Below, piece by piece: positions 49,287-58,604 of a DNA stretch of 64,000 nucleotides (position 1 is the stretch's first letter; each line of letters starts with the position of its first letter). Origin of the DNA: JANXQE01 sp035651635 (GTDB lineage: Bacteria > Verrucomicrobiota > Verrucomicrobiia > Limisphaerales > UBA8199); contig DASRFK010000095.1 of assembly GCA_035651635.1 (NCBI GenBank), forward strand, positions 1-64,000, read 5' to 3'. The notes under the pieces were generated by a model. It searched no databases and was not told the origin of the DNA. It was given only the letters and a program-made list of their open reading frames with translations. The position numbers were made by a program, and so were the translations under genes.

Positions 49287-50309
49287 ATGAGCAAGACCAT
49301 GAGGTTGGCGCAGATCAGCAAACCCGGTGGAGAATGGGAATTGGTTGAACGTGCCATTCCCGAGCCGGGCCCCAGGGAAGTGCGGATGAAGATCGAAGCG
49401 TGTGGTATTTGCCACAGCGATATGCTCGTGAAAGAGGGTTGGTGGCCCGGAATCCAATACCCGCGGGTGCCCGGTCATGAGATTGCGGGGCGAGTCGATG
49501 CGATTGGCAACGGGGTCACGAGTTGGAAAGCCGGTCAACGGGTGGGAGCGGGTTGGCATGGCGGACATTGTTTCACCTGTGAGCAATGCCGGCGGGGCGA
49601 CTTCGCGATGTGCGCCAATCGCAAGGTCACCGGAATCGATTTCGATGGCGGATACGCCGAATACATGATTGCGCGGGAGGAAGCCTTGGCGGCCATTCCC
49701 GAGGAATTGCCTGCCGAGGAGGCCGGGCCATTTATGTGTGCGGGTGTGACCGTTTTCAATGCTCTACGGAATTCCGGGGCACGGCCGGGGGATGTCGTAG
49801 CGGTCCATGGCATCGGCGGACTGGGGCACTTGGGAGTTCAGTACGCCAGGCAAATGGGTTTCGAAACCGTCGCTGTCGGACGTGGGAAGGACAAGGAAGC
49901 CTTGGCCCGGAAACTGGGGGCGCATCACTATATTGATTCGGGCGTGGGCGATGCCGCCGCGGAATTGCAAAAGCTGGGCGGCGCCCGCGTTATCCTGGCG
50001 ACGGCGCCGAACGCCAAAGCGATTTCGGCGCTCGTAGAAGGTTTATCTGTGGATGGCACCTTGCTGGTTCCGGCCGCGCCCTCAGAACCTTTGACCGTCA
50101 GCGTAATGCCGCTGATTATGGGCAGGCGATCGGTGGCGGGCTGGTACTCAGGCACGGCGCGGGACTCGCAGGACACACTGGAGTTCAGCGCCCTAAAAGG
50201 CGTTCACCCCATGATTGAGAAGTACCCACTAAACAGGGTGGCGGATGCCTTTGAACAGATGCACTCGGGCAAGGCTCGTTTCCGTGCCGTGCTGACGATG
50301 GGAGGCTAG
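49287..50309 (+). CDS. Zinc-dependent alcohol dehydrogenase
   Basis: 340 residues. Catalytic zinc ligands in CGICHSD and GHEIAGRV, structural zinc in GGHCFTCEQCRRGDFAMC, and the NAD(P) fold GIGGLGHLGVQYARQMG, all MDR-superfamily features of AdhP/CAD-like enzymes. It oxidises alcohols or reduces aldehydes. Follows the SDR by 15 bp, suggesting an oxidoreductase pair in one transcript. Confidence 0.94.
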   Translation: MSKTMRLAQISKPGGEWELVERAIPEPGPREVRMKIEACGICHSDMLVKEGWWPGIQYPRVPGHEIAGRVDAIGNGVTSWKAGQRVGAGWHGGHCFTCEQCRRGDFAMCANRKVTGIDFDGGYAEYMIAREEALAAIPEELPAEEAGPFMCAGVTVFNALRNSGARPGDVVAVHGIGGLGHLGVQYARQMGFETVAVGRGKDKEALARKLGAHHYIDSGVGDAAAELQKLGGARVILATAPNAKAISALVEGLSVDGTLLVPAAPSEPLTVSVMPLIMGRRSVAGWYSGTARDSQDTLEFSALKGVHPMIEKYPLNRVADAFEQMHSGKARFRAVLTMGG

Positions 50310-50355
50310 GACACAGGTCACCATCTCTAGGGTTTGCCAGGCCCAGATTCAACTC

Positions 50356-51417
50356 ATGAGTGAAACGACTCAGTTTCTCGTCCGCCACGGACTGCCGCTG
50401 ATCTTCGCGGCGGTATTTGTCGAACAGTTGGGGCTCCCATTGCCGGCTCTGCCATGGCTGCTCGCGGCGGGCGCGCTCTCGGCTGCCGGAGAGTTCAATT
50501 TTCTGCTGGGACTGGCCGTCACCGTGCTCGCCTGCCTGCTGGCCGATGCCCTGTGGTTTTACCTCGGGCGATACCGCGGCAACCAGGTATTGCGCCTGCT
50601 GTGCCGGATCGCGCTGGAGCCCGATTCCTGCGTTCGTCGAACGCAGAACGTTTTCACCAAATATGGCTTACGCGGCGTGCTGGTGGCGAAATTCGTGCCC
50701 GGCATGAGCACGGTGGCCCCGCCACTGGCCGGAATGTCCGGAATGAGTGCCGCGCGATTTCTGTCCGTCGACGGAACTGGGGCGCTGTTGTATGGGGGCA
50801 TTTTGCTCGGGTTTGGCTATTTCTTCAGCCGGCAGATCGACCAGATCGCTGCGGCGATTGGCCGAATTGGCGGCAGCGCTCTGAGCCTTGCGATTGGTCT
50901 GGTGGTGCTGTTAATCGCTTACAAGTACTGGCAGCGCCAACGCCTGTTGCATGAGTTGCGCATGACGCGGATCACCGTGGGCGAGCTGCGCCATATGCTC
51001 GAGGCCGGCCAGTCTCCGGTCATCTTCGATTTGCGTTCCAGTGCCGCCCTCGAAGAAGATCCTAATCTAATTCAAGGGGCAATCCACGTGAGCATGGAGG
51101 ACATCGAAACTCGCCTGAGCGAGCTGCCGCGGGATCGGGACATCATTGTGTATTGTTCCTGCCCGAATGAAGTGTCCAGCGCGCGATTGGCCTTGCAACT
51201 CCAGCGCAAAGGCTTCACCCGCGTGCGGCCATTGCAGGGAGGCATCGATGCCTGGCGGGAGCAAAACTATCCCACCCAGTTGAGGGAACCGCGCCTGGCC
51301 GGCGCTGCCATTACCCCGCCGAGCCACCCGGCGGCCCATTTCAACGGCGCGTCGAATGCCGTTTTAGAATCGGCTGAAAGCAAACCAATCTCGATCCAAG
51401 GAAAATCCAATGAATAG
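50356..51417 (+). CDS. DedA-family membrane protein fused to rhodanese domain
   Basis: 353 residues. DedA part (1-195): a first helix (LPLIFAAVFVEQLGLPLPALPWLLAAGAL), then FVPGMSTVAPPLAGMSGMSAARFL and GFGYFFSRQ, the conserved VTT core. The C-terminal rhodanese domain (about 205-315) has DLRSSAALEEDPNLIQGAIHV and an active-site loop VYCSCPNEVSSA, with Cys in the catalytic position. DedA proteins move undecaprenyl phosphate or phospholipids across the membrane; rhodanese handles persulfide sulfur. The stop overlaps the DUF2934 start by 8 nt, so the gene leads the long pump/Mla operon. Confidence 0.92.
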   Translation: MSETTQFLVRHGLPLIFAAVFVEQLGLPLPALPWLLAAGALSAAGEFNFLLGLAVTVLACLLADALWFYLGRYRGNQVLRLLCRIALEPDSCVRRTQNVFTKYGLRGVLVAKFVPGMSTVAPPLAGMSGMSAARFLSVDGTGALLYGGILLGFGYFFSRQIDQIAAAIGRIGGSALSLAIGLVVLLIAYKYWQRQRLLHELRMTRITVGELRHMLEAGQSPVIFDLRSSAALEEDPNLIQGAIHVSMEDIETRLSELPRDRDIIVYCSCPNEVSSARLALQLQRKGFTRVRPLQGGIDAWREQNYPTQLREPRLAGAAITPPSHPAAHFNGASNAVLESAESKPISIQGKSNE

Positions 51418-51667
51418 AGAATCGAATTCAAGCAGCAGCGTGCCGCTCGGACTTGCGGAGGACAATGCGGCCTTGCGCGAGCGGATCGAGAAACGAGCTT
51501 ACCACCTTTGGCTTTCCGGTGGCGGTCGCCATGGCGAGCATCTCAGTCATTGGCTGCAGGCTGAGAGCGAGGTGCTTAAGGCGCTCAAGCAAGACGAGGC
51601 GGAGCGAGCTCTCTCTCGGAAAACAAAGCCAACGGTCAACCCGCGGTCATCCCGCAGTCTCCCATGA
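51410..51667 (+). CDS. DUF2934 small protein
   Basis: 85 residues with the DUF2934 pattern: RIEKRAYHLWLSGG..HGEHLSHWLQAESEV. Helical, no signal peptide, Ser-rich N-terminus and basic tail. Function unknown in any organism; common in proteobacteria, acidobacteria and verrucomicrobia. It overlaps DedA-rhodanese upstream (8 nt) and the adaptor gene downstream (ATGA), so it is part of the operon. Confidence 0.85.
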   Translation: MNRESNSSSSVPLGLAEDNAALRERIEKRAYHLWLSGGGRHGEHLSHWLQAESEVLKALKQDEAERALSRKTKPTVNPRSSRSLP

Positions 51668-52830
51668 CGTCCTCTCGCCTCACTAAGGTCCGGCTGCTGC
51701 TGGCAAGCATCGCCTTGCTGGCGTGCTGGGCTTGCGGGGAAAAGCAGCCGGCTAAATCATCGGCCCCGCCGCTGGTGGAGGTGGCAACTGTCACCCAGGC
51801 CGACGTGCCGATCTATCATGAATGGATCGGGGTCTTGGACGGTTTGGTCAACGCGCAAATTCGCGCCCAGGTGACCGGTTACCTGCTGACTCAGAATTAC
51901 CGCGAGGGCGACCCGATCAAAAAAGGCGATTTGCTCTTTGAAATCGATCCGCGTCCATTTCGCGCGGCGCTGGACCAGGCGAAAGGGCTGCTGGCGCAGG
52001 TAGAAGCCAGGTTCGGCAAAACCGAGCTCGACGTTAAACGCTATGCACCGCTGGTGAAAGACCGCGCCATCAGCCAGGAAGAATATGACGACGCCGTCCA
52101 GGCCAACCTCGAAGCCAAGGCGGGTGTGGTATCGGCCAAGGCACAGGTCGAGCAGGCTCAGTTGAATCTCGAATTTACCAGGATTACTTCGCCAATCGAT
52201 GGAATCGCCAGCATCGCCCGAGCACAAATCGGCGACTTGGTTGGCCCCGCTACTGGCGAGTTGACCACCGTCTCAACCGTCGATCCGATTAAGGTTTACT
52301 ACAATGTTACCGAACAGGCTTACCTCAACTTCGCCAGGCAATTTAACACGGAAAACGATCGCTATGGCCGGCTCAGGCAATTGGAGATCGATCTGATTCT
52401 CACTGATGGCACGGTCTACCCTCTCAAAGGAAAAATTTACGCCGCTGACCGCCAAATTGGTCTGACGACTGGAGCCCTCCGCGTCGAGGCGCTCTTTCCC
52501 AATCCGGGCAACTCGCTCCGACCCGGTGAGTTTGCGCGGGTGCGGGTTAAACTCGATCTCAAACGCGACACGCTGCTGGTTCCCCAGCGCGCCGTTTCGG
52601 AATTGCAAGGCAGTTATCAGGTCGCGGTCGTCGAGCCGGACAACAAAATCCATATCCAGCCAGTGCGGGTCGGTGAGCGTACTGGCAATCTCTGGGCAGT
52701 CGAGGAAGGCCTTCACGCTGGCGAACGCGTCGTCGTCGAAGGCACGCAAAAAATCCGAGAAGGAGTGACCGTAACCACGACCAATTTTGTGGCGGCGCAA
52801 ATGGCTCAAACGGCCCCCACTCCGAAATAG
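51664..52830 (+). CDS. RND membrane-fusion lipoprotein, AcrA family
   Basis: 388 residues. A lipobox-like site (ASIALLACWAC, Cys near residue 21), then the lipoyl, coiled-coil and beta-barrel order: EWIGVLDGLVNAQIRAQVTGYLLTQNYREGDPIKKGDLLFEIDPRPF, a hairpin around residues 100-165 and FTRITSPIDGIAS. The C-terminal part (RVGERTGNLWAVEEGLHAGERVVVEGTQKIREG) is the AcrA type. It links the RND pump to the OMF. Its ATG overlaps the DUF2934 stop, and the RND gene starts 5 bp after it. Confidence 0.94.
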   Translation: MTSSRLTKVRLLLASIALLACWACGEKQPAKSSAPPLVEVATVTQADVPIYHEWIGVLDGLVNAQIRAQVTGYLLTQNYREGDPIKKGDLLFEIDPRPFRAALDQAKGLLAQVEARFGKTELDVKRYAPLVKDRAISQEEYDDAVQANLEAKAGVVSAKAQVEQAQLNLEFTRITSPIDGIASIARAQIGDLVGPATGELTTVSTVDPIKVYYNVTEQAYLNFARQFNTENDRYGRLRQLEIDLILTDGTVYPLKGKIYAADRQIGLTTGALRVEALFPNPGNSLRPGEFARVRVKLDLKRDTLLVPQRAVSELQGSYQVAVVEPDNKIHIQPVRVGERTGNLWAVEEGLHAGERVVVEGTQKIREGVTVTTTNFVAAQMAQTAPTPK

Positions 52831-52835
52831 CCGTC

Positions 52836-55800
52836 ATGTCCAAATTCTTCATCAACCGCCCAATCGTGGCCATGGTGATATCCATCATCATGGTGATCGT
52901 AGGCTTGGTCACGTTGGTAGGGCTGCCGATTGCGCAATTTCCGAAGGTTGTCCCTCCCGAGATTTTCATCCAGGCCAATTACGTCGGCGCCGATGCCCAG
53001 ACGATCGAGCAGTCAGTCGCCACGCCCATCGAACAGCAGATGAGCGGCGTCGACAACATGAACTACATGTACTCGATCAACGCCAACAATGGCCTGATGC
53101 GCATGTTCGTGAATTTCGATCTGGCCACCGACCCGAACATCGATCACGTGCTGACTCAATTGCGCTATGCCCAGGCCGAGTCGCAACTCCCCGCCGATGT
53201 GCGCAACTATGGCGTCACCGTTCAGAAGTCGCTCTCCGCCCCGCTCATCCTCGTGTCCCTCAACTCTCCCAAGGGGACACGCACTGCGGAGTTCCTGGCT
53301 AATTATGCTTACATCAATCTGAGCGATCCCTTGAGCCGTTCCTATGGTATTTCGCAGGTGCAAATATTCGGCGCCGGCCAATACGCGATGCGTATTTGGG
53401 TAAAGCCCGATCAGTTGGCCAAGCTCAATCTCACCGTTCCCGAAATCATCAATGCCATCAATGGACAGAATACAGTCAACCCGGCCGGCAAACTGGGCGG
53501 CCGGCCCAGCCCGCCTGGCCAGGAATTCACTTATACCGTCCGGGCGCAAGGCCGCCTCGTGTCCGAAGACGAGTTCGCCAATATTGTCGTCCGTGCCACT
53601 CCCGATGGTTCGATCGTGCGATTGAGGGATGTCGCCCGCATCGAACTTGGCGCCGCGGACTACGACATCGTTGGGCGCTTCAACAAACAGCCCAGCGCCA
53701 TCATGGCTTTATACCAATTGCCGGGTTCCAACGCCATCGAAGCGGCCAAAGGTGTCGAACGGCTCATGTCCGAATTAAAACAGAGATTCCCCACGGACCT
53801 GGATTACCAGATCGCCATCGACACCACCAAGGGTGTCACCGAGGGAATCCGTGAGATCGGCAAAACCTTCTGGGAGGCCCTGGCCTTGGTGATGCTGGTC
53901 GTGTTCATTTTCCTGCAAGGGTGGCGGGCGGCGCTGATTCCGCTGCTGGCAGTCCCGGTATCGTTGATCGGCACCTTCGCTGTTTTCCCGCTGTTGGGCT
54001 TTTCCATCAATACGCTGTCCCTGTTCGGATTGGTGCTTGCCATCGGGCTGGTGGTCGACGATGCGATTGTCGTAGTCGAAGCGGTGGAGCATCACATCGA
54101 GGAAGGCATGTCGCCCAAAGCCGCCACCTTGAAAGCGATGGAAGAGGTCTCCGGCCCCGTAATCGCAATTGCCATTATCTTGTCGGCCGTCTTCCTGCCG
54201 ACGGTCTTTATTCCTGGGATTACGGGGCGTCTTTATCAACAATTCGCGGTCACGATCGCCATTTCGGTCCTGCTCTCGGCTTTTAACGCACTTACCTTGA
54301 GCCCGGCGCTTTCCGCGCTTCTGTTGAAGCCCAAAGTCCCGGCGTCCCAAAAGTCCAGCGGCCCGCTCACCCGATTTTTCGGTCTTTTCAATCGAGCTTA
54401 CGGGCGGCTTACCGATGGGTACATCGGAACCTGCCGCGTTCTGATTCACAAGTCGGCATTCAGTCTTGTGTTCCTGGTCGTCATCGCCCTGGCGGCCGGC
54501 GTGTTCGCCAAGAAGCTTCCCACCGGTTTTCTTCCAGAAGAGGACCAGGGATATTTATACATTAACGTTCAGCTTCCGTTTGCCGCTTCACTGGACCGCA
54601 CGGTGGCCATTTGCAGGCAAGTGGAAGAAATGACGCTGGCCACGCCTGGCGTCAAAAGCTGCACCACTGTTGCCGGGTTCAGTCTCTTGAGCTTTTCCCG
54701 CAATACTTACAGCGCCTCGATCTGGGTTGCCTTGAAGGATTGGGGCGAGCGGACCAAGCCGGAGGAACGCTATGACGCCATCAAAGCCCACCTGACTCAA
54801 AAATTATCACGCCTGCCTGGGGCCATCGCCTTCGCTTTTCCGCCACCGGCCATTCAAGGGGTGGGGACGGCTGGTGGCTTTACCTTCGTCCTCGAGGATC
54901 GGGCCGGCAGGGACATTCCGTTTCTCGCCGCCAATGTCAGCAAGTTCATGGAAGCGGCCAAGAAACGGCCGGAAATCGGCAGCCTCAATACGACCTTCCT
55001 CCCGATTGTGCCCCAGCTTTATGTGAATGTGGATCGCGATAAGGTTCTGAAAGAGGGCGTGGAGCTCACGGAAGTTTACAAAACCTTGCAGACTTTCATG
55101 GGCGGATATTTCGTCGATTACTTCAACCGCTTCGGCCGGCAATGGCAGGTCTATGTCCAGGCGGAGGGCGATTATCGGACTCGAGCGGAAAACCTCGGCT
55201 TATTCTATGTCCGCAACCACGAGGGCGAAGCTGTCCCATTGGCGGCGCTTACGTCGACCAAATCCATTGCCGGCCCCGAATTCACGATGCGCTACAACCT
55301 TTATCGGAGCGCGCAACTTAATGGTTCAGCCGCCCCGGGTTACAGTTCCGCGCAAGCCAATCAAGCCTTGGAAGAGGTCTTTGCCCAAACGATGCCGCCG
55401 GAGATGGGGTACGACTATCTTGGTATCTCTTTTCAGGAGAAGAAAGCGGCGCAGGGTGTGCCGCCGGTCGCCATCTTTGGACTGTCGTTCCTTTTCGTGT
55501 TTTTAATTCTGGCCGCCTTGTATGAAAGCTGGAGCCTTCCCTTTAGCGTGCTGCTCGGGACCCCGGTGGCCGTGTTCGGCGCTTTCCTCGCGATCTGGTC
55601 CCGGCACATGGTCGACAACGTGTTCGCCCAGATTGGCTTGGTGATGCTGATTGGGCTTGCGGCCAAGAACGCGATTCTCATTGTCGAGTTCGCGCGGCTC
55701 GAATACGAAAAAGGCCGGCCGCTAATTGAAGCCGCTCTCACCGGTGCGCGCACGCGCTTGCGGCCGATTCTCATGACCTCCTTCGCTTTCATTCTTGGAA

Positions 55801-56018
55801 CCGTTCCTTTGTGGGTGGCGACCGGAGCGGGAGCCGTCTCTCGGCGCGTTATCGGAACCGTCGTGATCGGGGGCATGCTCGCGGCAACTTGCATCGCGGC
55901 TTGTTTGATTCCCGTCACATTCTACGTAATCGAAAGGCTGGCAGGGTCTCGCCGCGAGCTGAGGCCGGAGGCCAATGTCAGTCCAAGTGGCCAGGCGCCC
56001 GCGGAAGGCACGGTATGA
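52836..56018 (+). CDS. RND efflux pump, HAE1 (AcrB) family
   Basis: 1,060 residues, full length. Twelve helices with two periplasmic loops: MSKFFINRPIVAMVISIIMVIVG at the start, the proton-relay pair in GLVVDDAIVVVEAVEHH (helix 4) and AKNAILIVEFA (helix 10), FLPEEDQGYLYINVQLP opening the second loop. HAE1 members export hydrophobic drugs and bile-like compounds driven by the proton gradient. The OMF gene overlaps its stop (ATGA). It contrasts with the deleted RND remnant near 14 kb, which belongs to a different subfamily. Confidence 0.96.
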   Translation: MSKFFINRPIVAMVISIIMVIVGLVTLVGLPIAQFPKVVPPEIFIQANYVGADAQTIEQSVATPIEQQMSGVDNMNYMYSINANNGLMRMFVNFDLATDPNIDHVLTQLRYAQAESQLPADVRNYGVTVQKSLSAPLILVSLNSPKGTRTAEFLANYAYINLSDPLSRSYGISQVQIFGAGQYAMRIWVKPDQLAKLNLTVPEIINAINGQNTVNPAGKLGGRPSPPGQEFTYTVRAQGRLVSEDEFANIVVRATPDGSIVRLRDVARIELGAADYDIVGRFNKQPSAIMALYQLPGSNAIEAAKGVERLMSELKQRFPTDLDYQIAIDTTKGVTEGIREIGKTFWEALALVMLVVFIFLQGWRAALIPLLAVPVSLIGTFAVFPLLGFSINTLSLFGLVLAIGLVVDDAIVVVEAVEHHIEEGMSPKAATLKAMEEVSGPVIAIAIILSAVFLPTVFIPGITGRLYQQFAVTIAISVLLSAFNALTLSPALSALLLKPKVPASQKSSGPLTRFFGLFNRAYGRLTDGYIGTCRVLIHKSAFSLVFLVVIALAAGVFAKKLPTGFLPEEDQGYLYINVQLPFAASLDRTVAICRQVEEMTLATPGVKSCTTVAGFSLLSFSRNTYSASIWVALKDWGERTKPEERYDAIKAHLTQKLSRLPGAIAFAFPPPAIQGVGTAGGFTFVLEDRAGRDIPFLAANVSKFMEAAKKRPEIGSLNTTFLPIVPQLYVNVDRDKVLKEGVELTEVYKTLQTFMGGYFVDYFNRFGRQWQVYVQAEGDYRTRAENLGLFYVRNHEGEAVPLAALTSTKSIAGPEFTMRYNLYRSAQLNGSAAPGYSSAQANQALEEVFAQTMPPEMGYDYLGISFQEKKAAQGVPPVAIFGLSFLFVFLILAALYESWSLPFSVLLGTPVAVFGAFLAIWSRHMVDNVFAQIGLVMLIGLAAKNAILIVEFARLEYEKGRPLIEAALTGARTRLRPILMTSFAFILGTVPLWVATGAGAVSRRVIGTVVIGGMLAATCIAACLIPVTFYVIERLAGSRRELRPEANVSPSGQAPAEGTV

Positions 56019-57475
56019 ATCCTGTCGGCCTGGATTTATCCAAAACTCTTCTGGTCGGATGCCTTCCCCTGATGGGCAGCCTTGCGTTTCTGACAGGCTG
56101 CGCAGTGGGTCCGAATTACAAGCGGCCGGTAGTTGATTCGCCGGCAACTTTTCGAGCGGGAAACCCGGCCCCAAACGCGCCCTACGCCGACCTGGCGTGG
56201 TGGGAGGTTTACAAGGACAATACTTTGCAAGGGCTGATTCGCGAAGCGCTGACGAACAATTACGATCTCCGCATCGCCATGGCCCGGGTCGAACAGGCTC
56301 GCGCGCTGGCCATGCAGGCTCGCTCCCAGTTCGTTCCCAGCCTCAATTACAACGGCACCGTCAGCCGCGGGCGCAACGATGCCTTCGGCTCTGGGTTCCC
56401 AAATAATGCCTCTACGGTTGATTCAGCGATAGCCACTTTGAATGCCTTCTGGGAGGTGGACCTATGGGGACGCGTCCGCCGTCTCAACGAATCGGCCCGC
56501 GCTCAGTTCCTGGCCTCCGAGGAGGCCAGGCGCGGCGTGCGCTTAGCGCTTTTTAGCGACGTTGCGACAACTTACTTTCAACTGCTGGAACTGGATCAGG
56601 AGTTGGAGATCGCCAGCCGTACAACCAACTCTTTCGGGGAGAGCCTGAGGATCTTCAGCCAGCGCGTCGCGGGTGGTACGGCATCGGGTTTGCAGTCGGC
56701 TCGAGCCGAGGCGGCGCTTGAGGACGCCGCGGCGGTGGTTCCGGCCATCCGCCAGCGGATTTCGGCCACTGAAAATCAATTGTGTGTGCTTTTGGGCCGG
56801 AACCCCGGGCCCATCCAACGTCCAACTCCGCTGCTGACCCAAGAGGTTCCAGAGATCCCAGCCGGATTACCCTCCCAACTTCTGGAACGCCGACCTGATG
56901 TGCGGCAGGCCGAGCAGCTCTTGCGCTCGGCCAACGCGCAAATCGGCGAGTCTGTGGCCGAGTTTTTTCCCAAAATTGGGCTGACCGCGATGCTGGGAAA
57001 GGTCAGCCCGGAATTATCCGGGTTCACTCTCGGCGGTGCCAATGCCTGGGGTATTGCCGCCGAAGGCACCGGCCCGCTCTTCGAAGGAGGCCGGCTGATC
57101 GGCCAGTACCGCCAAAGTAAAGCCGCTCGTAGTGAGTTCGAATTGCGGTATCGATTGACCATTCTCAACGCCTTTCGAGAGGTTTCAGACGCGCTGGTTT
57201 CCCGGGAACAACTGGTTGAAATGCGCGACCACCAGACCCACCAAGTCACGGCGCTGGAATCGGCCGTCAAGCTTTCGACCGAACGCTACGTCGCCGGCAA
57301 GGCTGACTACTACGAAGTTCTGGAAGCCCAACAACAGCTCTTTCCCGCCGAACTTAATCTGGCCCGCACGCAACGTGATCAGCTCCTGGCCGTGGTCACC
57401 CTTTACAAAACCCTTGGCGGCGGATGGCAGCACGATAATGAAGCCTTGTCAGTAACCGCGAATGCCTCTCGCTAA
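56015..57475 (+). CDS. Outer-membrane efflux lipoprotein, TolC/NodT (OMF) family
   Basis: 486 residues from ATG 56015. Lipobox FLTGCAVGPNYKRP near residue 28, then two OEP repeats with motifs DLAWWEVYKDNTLQGLI, DLRIAMARVEQARALAM, PSQLLERRPDVRQAEQLLRSANAQIG and YVAGKADYYEVLEAQQQLFPAELNLA. It is the outer-membrane duct for the AcrAB-like pump. The last 14 nt overlap the MlaE gene, which joins the pump genes and the lipid-transport genes in one transcript. Confidence 0.95.
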   Translation: MNPVGLDLSKTLLVGCLPLMGSLAFLTGCAVGPNYKRPVVDSPATFRAGNPAPNAPYADLAWWEVYKDNTLQGLIREALTNNYDLRIAMARVEQARALAMQARSQFVPSLNYNGTVSRGRNDAFGSGFPNNASTVDSAIATLNAFWEVDLWGRVRRLNESARAQFLASEEARRGVRLALFSDVATTYFQLLELDQELEIASRTTNSFGESLRIFSQRVAGGTASGLQSARAEAALEDAAAVVPAIRQRISATENQLCVLLGRNPGPIQRPTPLLTQEVPEIPAGLPSQLLERRPDVRQAEQLLRSANAQIGESVAEFFPKIGLTAMLGKVSPELSGFTLGGANAWGIAAEGTGPLFEGGRLIGQYRQSKAARSEFELRYRLTILNAFREVSDALVSREQLVEMRDHQTHQVTALESAVKLSTERYVAGKADYYEVLEAQQQLFPAELNLARTQRDQLLAVVTLYKTLGGGWQHDNEALSVTANASR

Positions 57476-58604
57476 CCCCATCGATTTGCCGGTTCGCTGG
57501 GATTTTTCCTTGCGCCCGGGTGGAACAAGCAAACTCACATTCGAGGGGGAACTTGATGCCGACTCGACTGCCGTCGCCTGGCGAAAGCTCGAAGTCGAAT
57601 TGTCAGGCGCGAAAGTGGCAGCTCTGGAGATCGATGTCAGCCGCCTGGTTTCGGACAGCGCGGGATTGGCCTTGCTCTATCATCTCTCGGTGGGAGGGAT
57701 GACCCCGGGGGCGCGGGTCAGTTTGAGCGGCCTGAGCCCCGAGCTTCAGCATTTGCTGGGCAGTTTTTCCCGCGAGGATTTTCGAGCTTTGCAGGAGCAC
57801 GAGCCCGGGTGTTCGTTTTTCGTTGAGGACGTCGGGAGGTCCACCTTGTCCTGGTGGGGAGACTTGCGTCAACAGGTTGAATTCATTGGCGCAGTGGCTT
57901 CGGCCGTGGTTCTGAACCTGTTTCGTCCGCGCCGCATGCACTGGAAGGAAGTGTTTCGCGTGTTTGAAATCGCCGGCGTCAACGCTCTCCCCGTGGTCTC
58001 CCTGCTCACCTTTCTGGTTGGTATGGTGATTGCCTTTGAGTCGGCGCAGCCCTTGGCGCAACTGGGCGCGCAGGTCTTCGTCGCCAACCTGCTGGGACTG
58101 GTGATGTCGCGCGAGTTGGGTCCGGTGATGGCCGCGATCATGCTCGCGGGCCGCTCCGGTTCGGCCTTTGCCGCGGAACTGGGCACGATGAAAGTCAACG
58201 AAGAGCTCAACGCTCTTGAGACCATGGGACTTTCTCCCGTGCAATTCCTCGTCATTCAACGGGTCGTCGCGGGCATTTTGTTGGCGCCGGTTTTGACGAT
58301 CTTCGCCATGTACGCCGGACTACTTGGCGGTATTCCCGTCTTGCTGGGCCTGGGTTTTCCTTTGCGCATGGTCCTGGTTCAGATTCAAACCAGCTTGCAC
58401 TTCGGCGACCTGGCCGAGGGGCTTTCCAAGAGCATTGTTTTCGGTGGCGTTGTGGCGGCGATCAGTTGCCTGCGCGGCCTCCAAACCGGCGAAGGTCCTC
58501 GTGCGGTCGGAGAGTCCACAACGCGCTCGGTAGTCAGCAGTATTCTGCTGATCATCTTCGCTGATGCGATTTTTGCGGCCATCACGTACACCCTTCGAAA
58601 ATGA
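57462..58604 (+). CDS. mlaE: MlaE-like lipid ABC permease with N-terminal STAS domain
   Basis: 380 residues. An N-terminal STAS domain (about 15-110; LEIDVSRLVSDSAGLALLYHL), the MlaB-like regulator fused to the permease, then MlaE helices (about 150-375): ALPVVSLLTFLVGMVIAFESAQPLAQLGAQVFVANLLGLVMSRELGPV and GTMKVNEELNALETMG. It forms the inner-membrane channel that moves phospholipid between inner and outer membranes. Adjacent MlaF and MlaD genes complete the complex. Starts inside the OMF gene (14-nt overlap). Confidence 0.94.
   Translation: MPLANPIDLPVRWDFSLRPGGTSKLTFEGELDADSTAVAWRKLEVELSGAKVAALEIDVSRLVSDSAGLALLYHLSVGGMTPGARVSLSGLSPELQHLLGSFSREDFRALQEHEPGCSFFVEDVGRSTLSWWGDLRQQVEFIGAVASAVVLNLFRPRRMHWKEVFRVFEIAGVNALPVVSLLTFLVGMVIAFESAQPLAQLGAQVFVANLLGLVMSRELGPVMAAIMLAGRSGSAFAAELGTMKVNEELNALETMGLSPVQFLVIQRVVAGILLAPVLTIFAMYAGLLGGIPVLLGLGFPLRMVLVQIQTSLHFGDLAEGLSKSIVFGGVVAAISCLRGLQTGEGPRAVGESTTRSVVSSILLIIFADAIFAAITYTLRK

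Noticed and set aside
48888..49586. 232-residue minus-strand open frame
   Set aside because: It lies antisense across the SDR and alcohol dehydrogenase genes, both of which have complete family motifs; it is a high-GC shadow.
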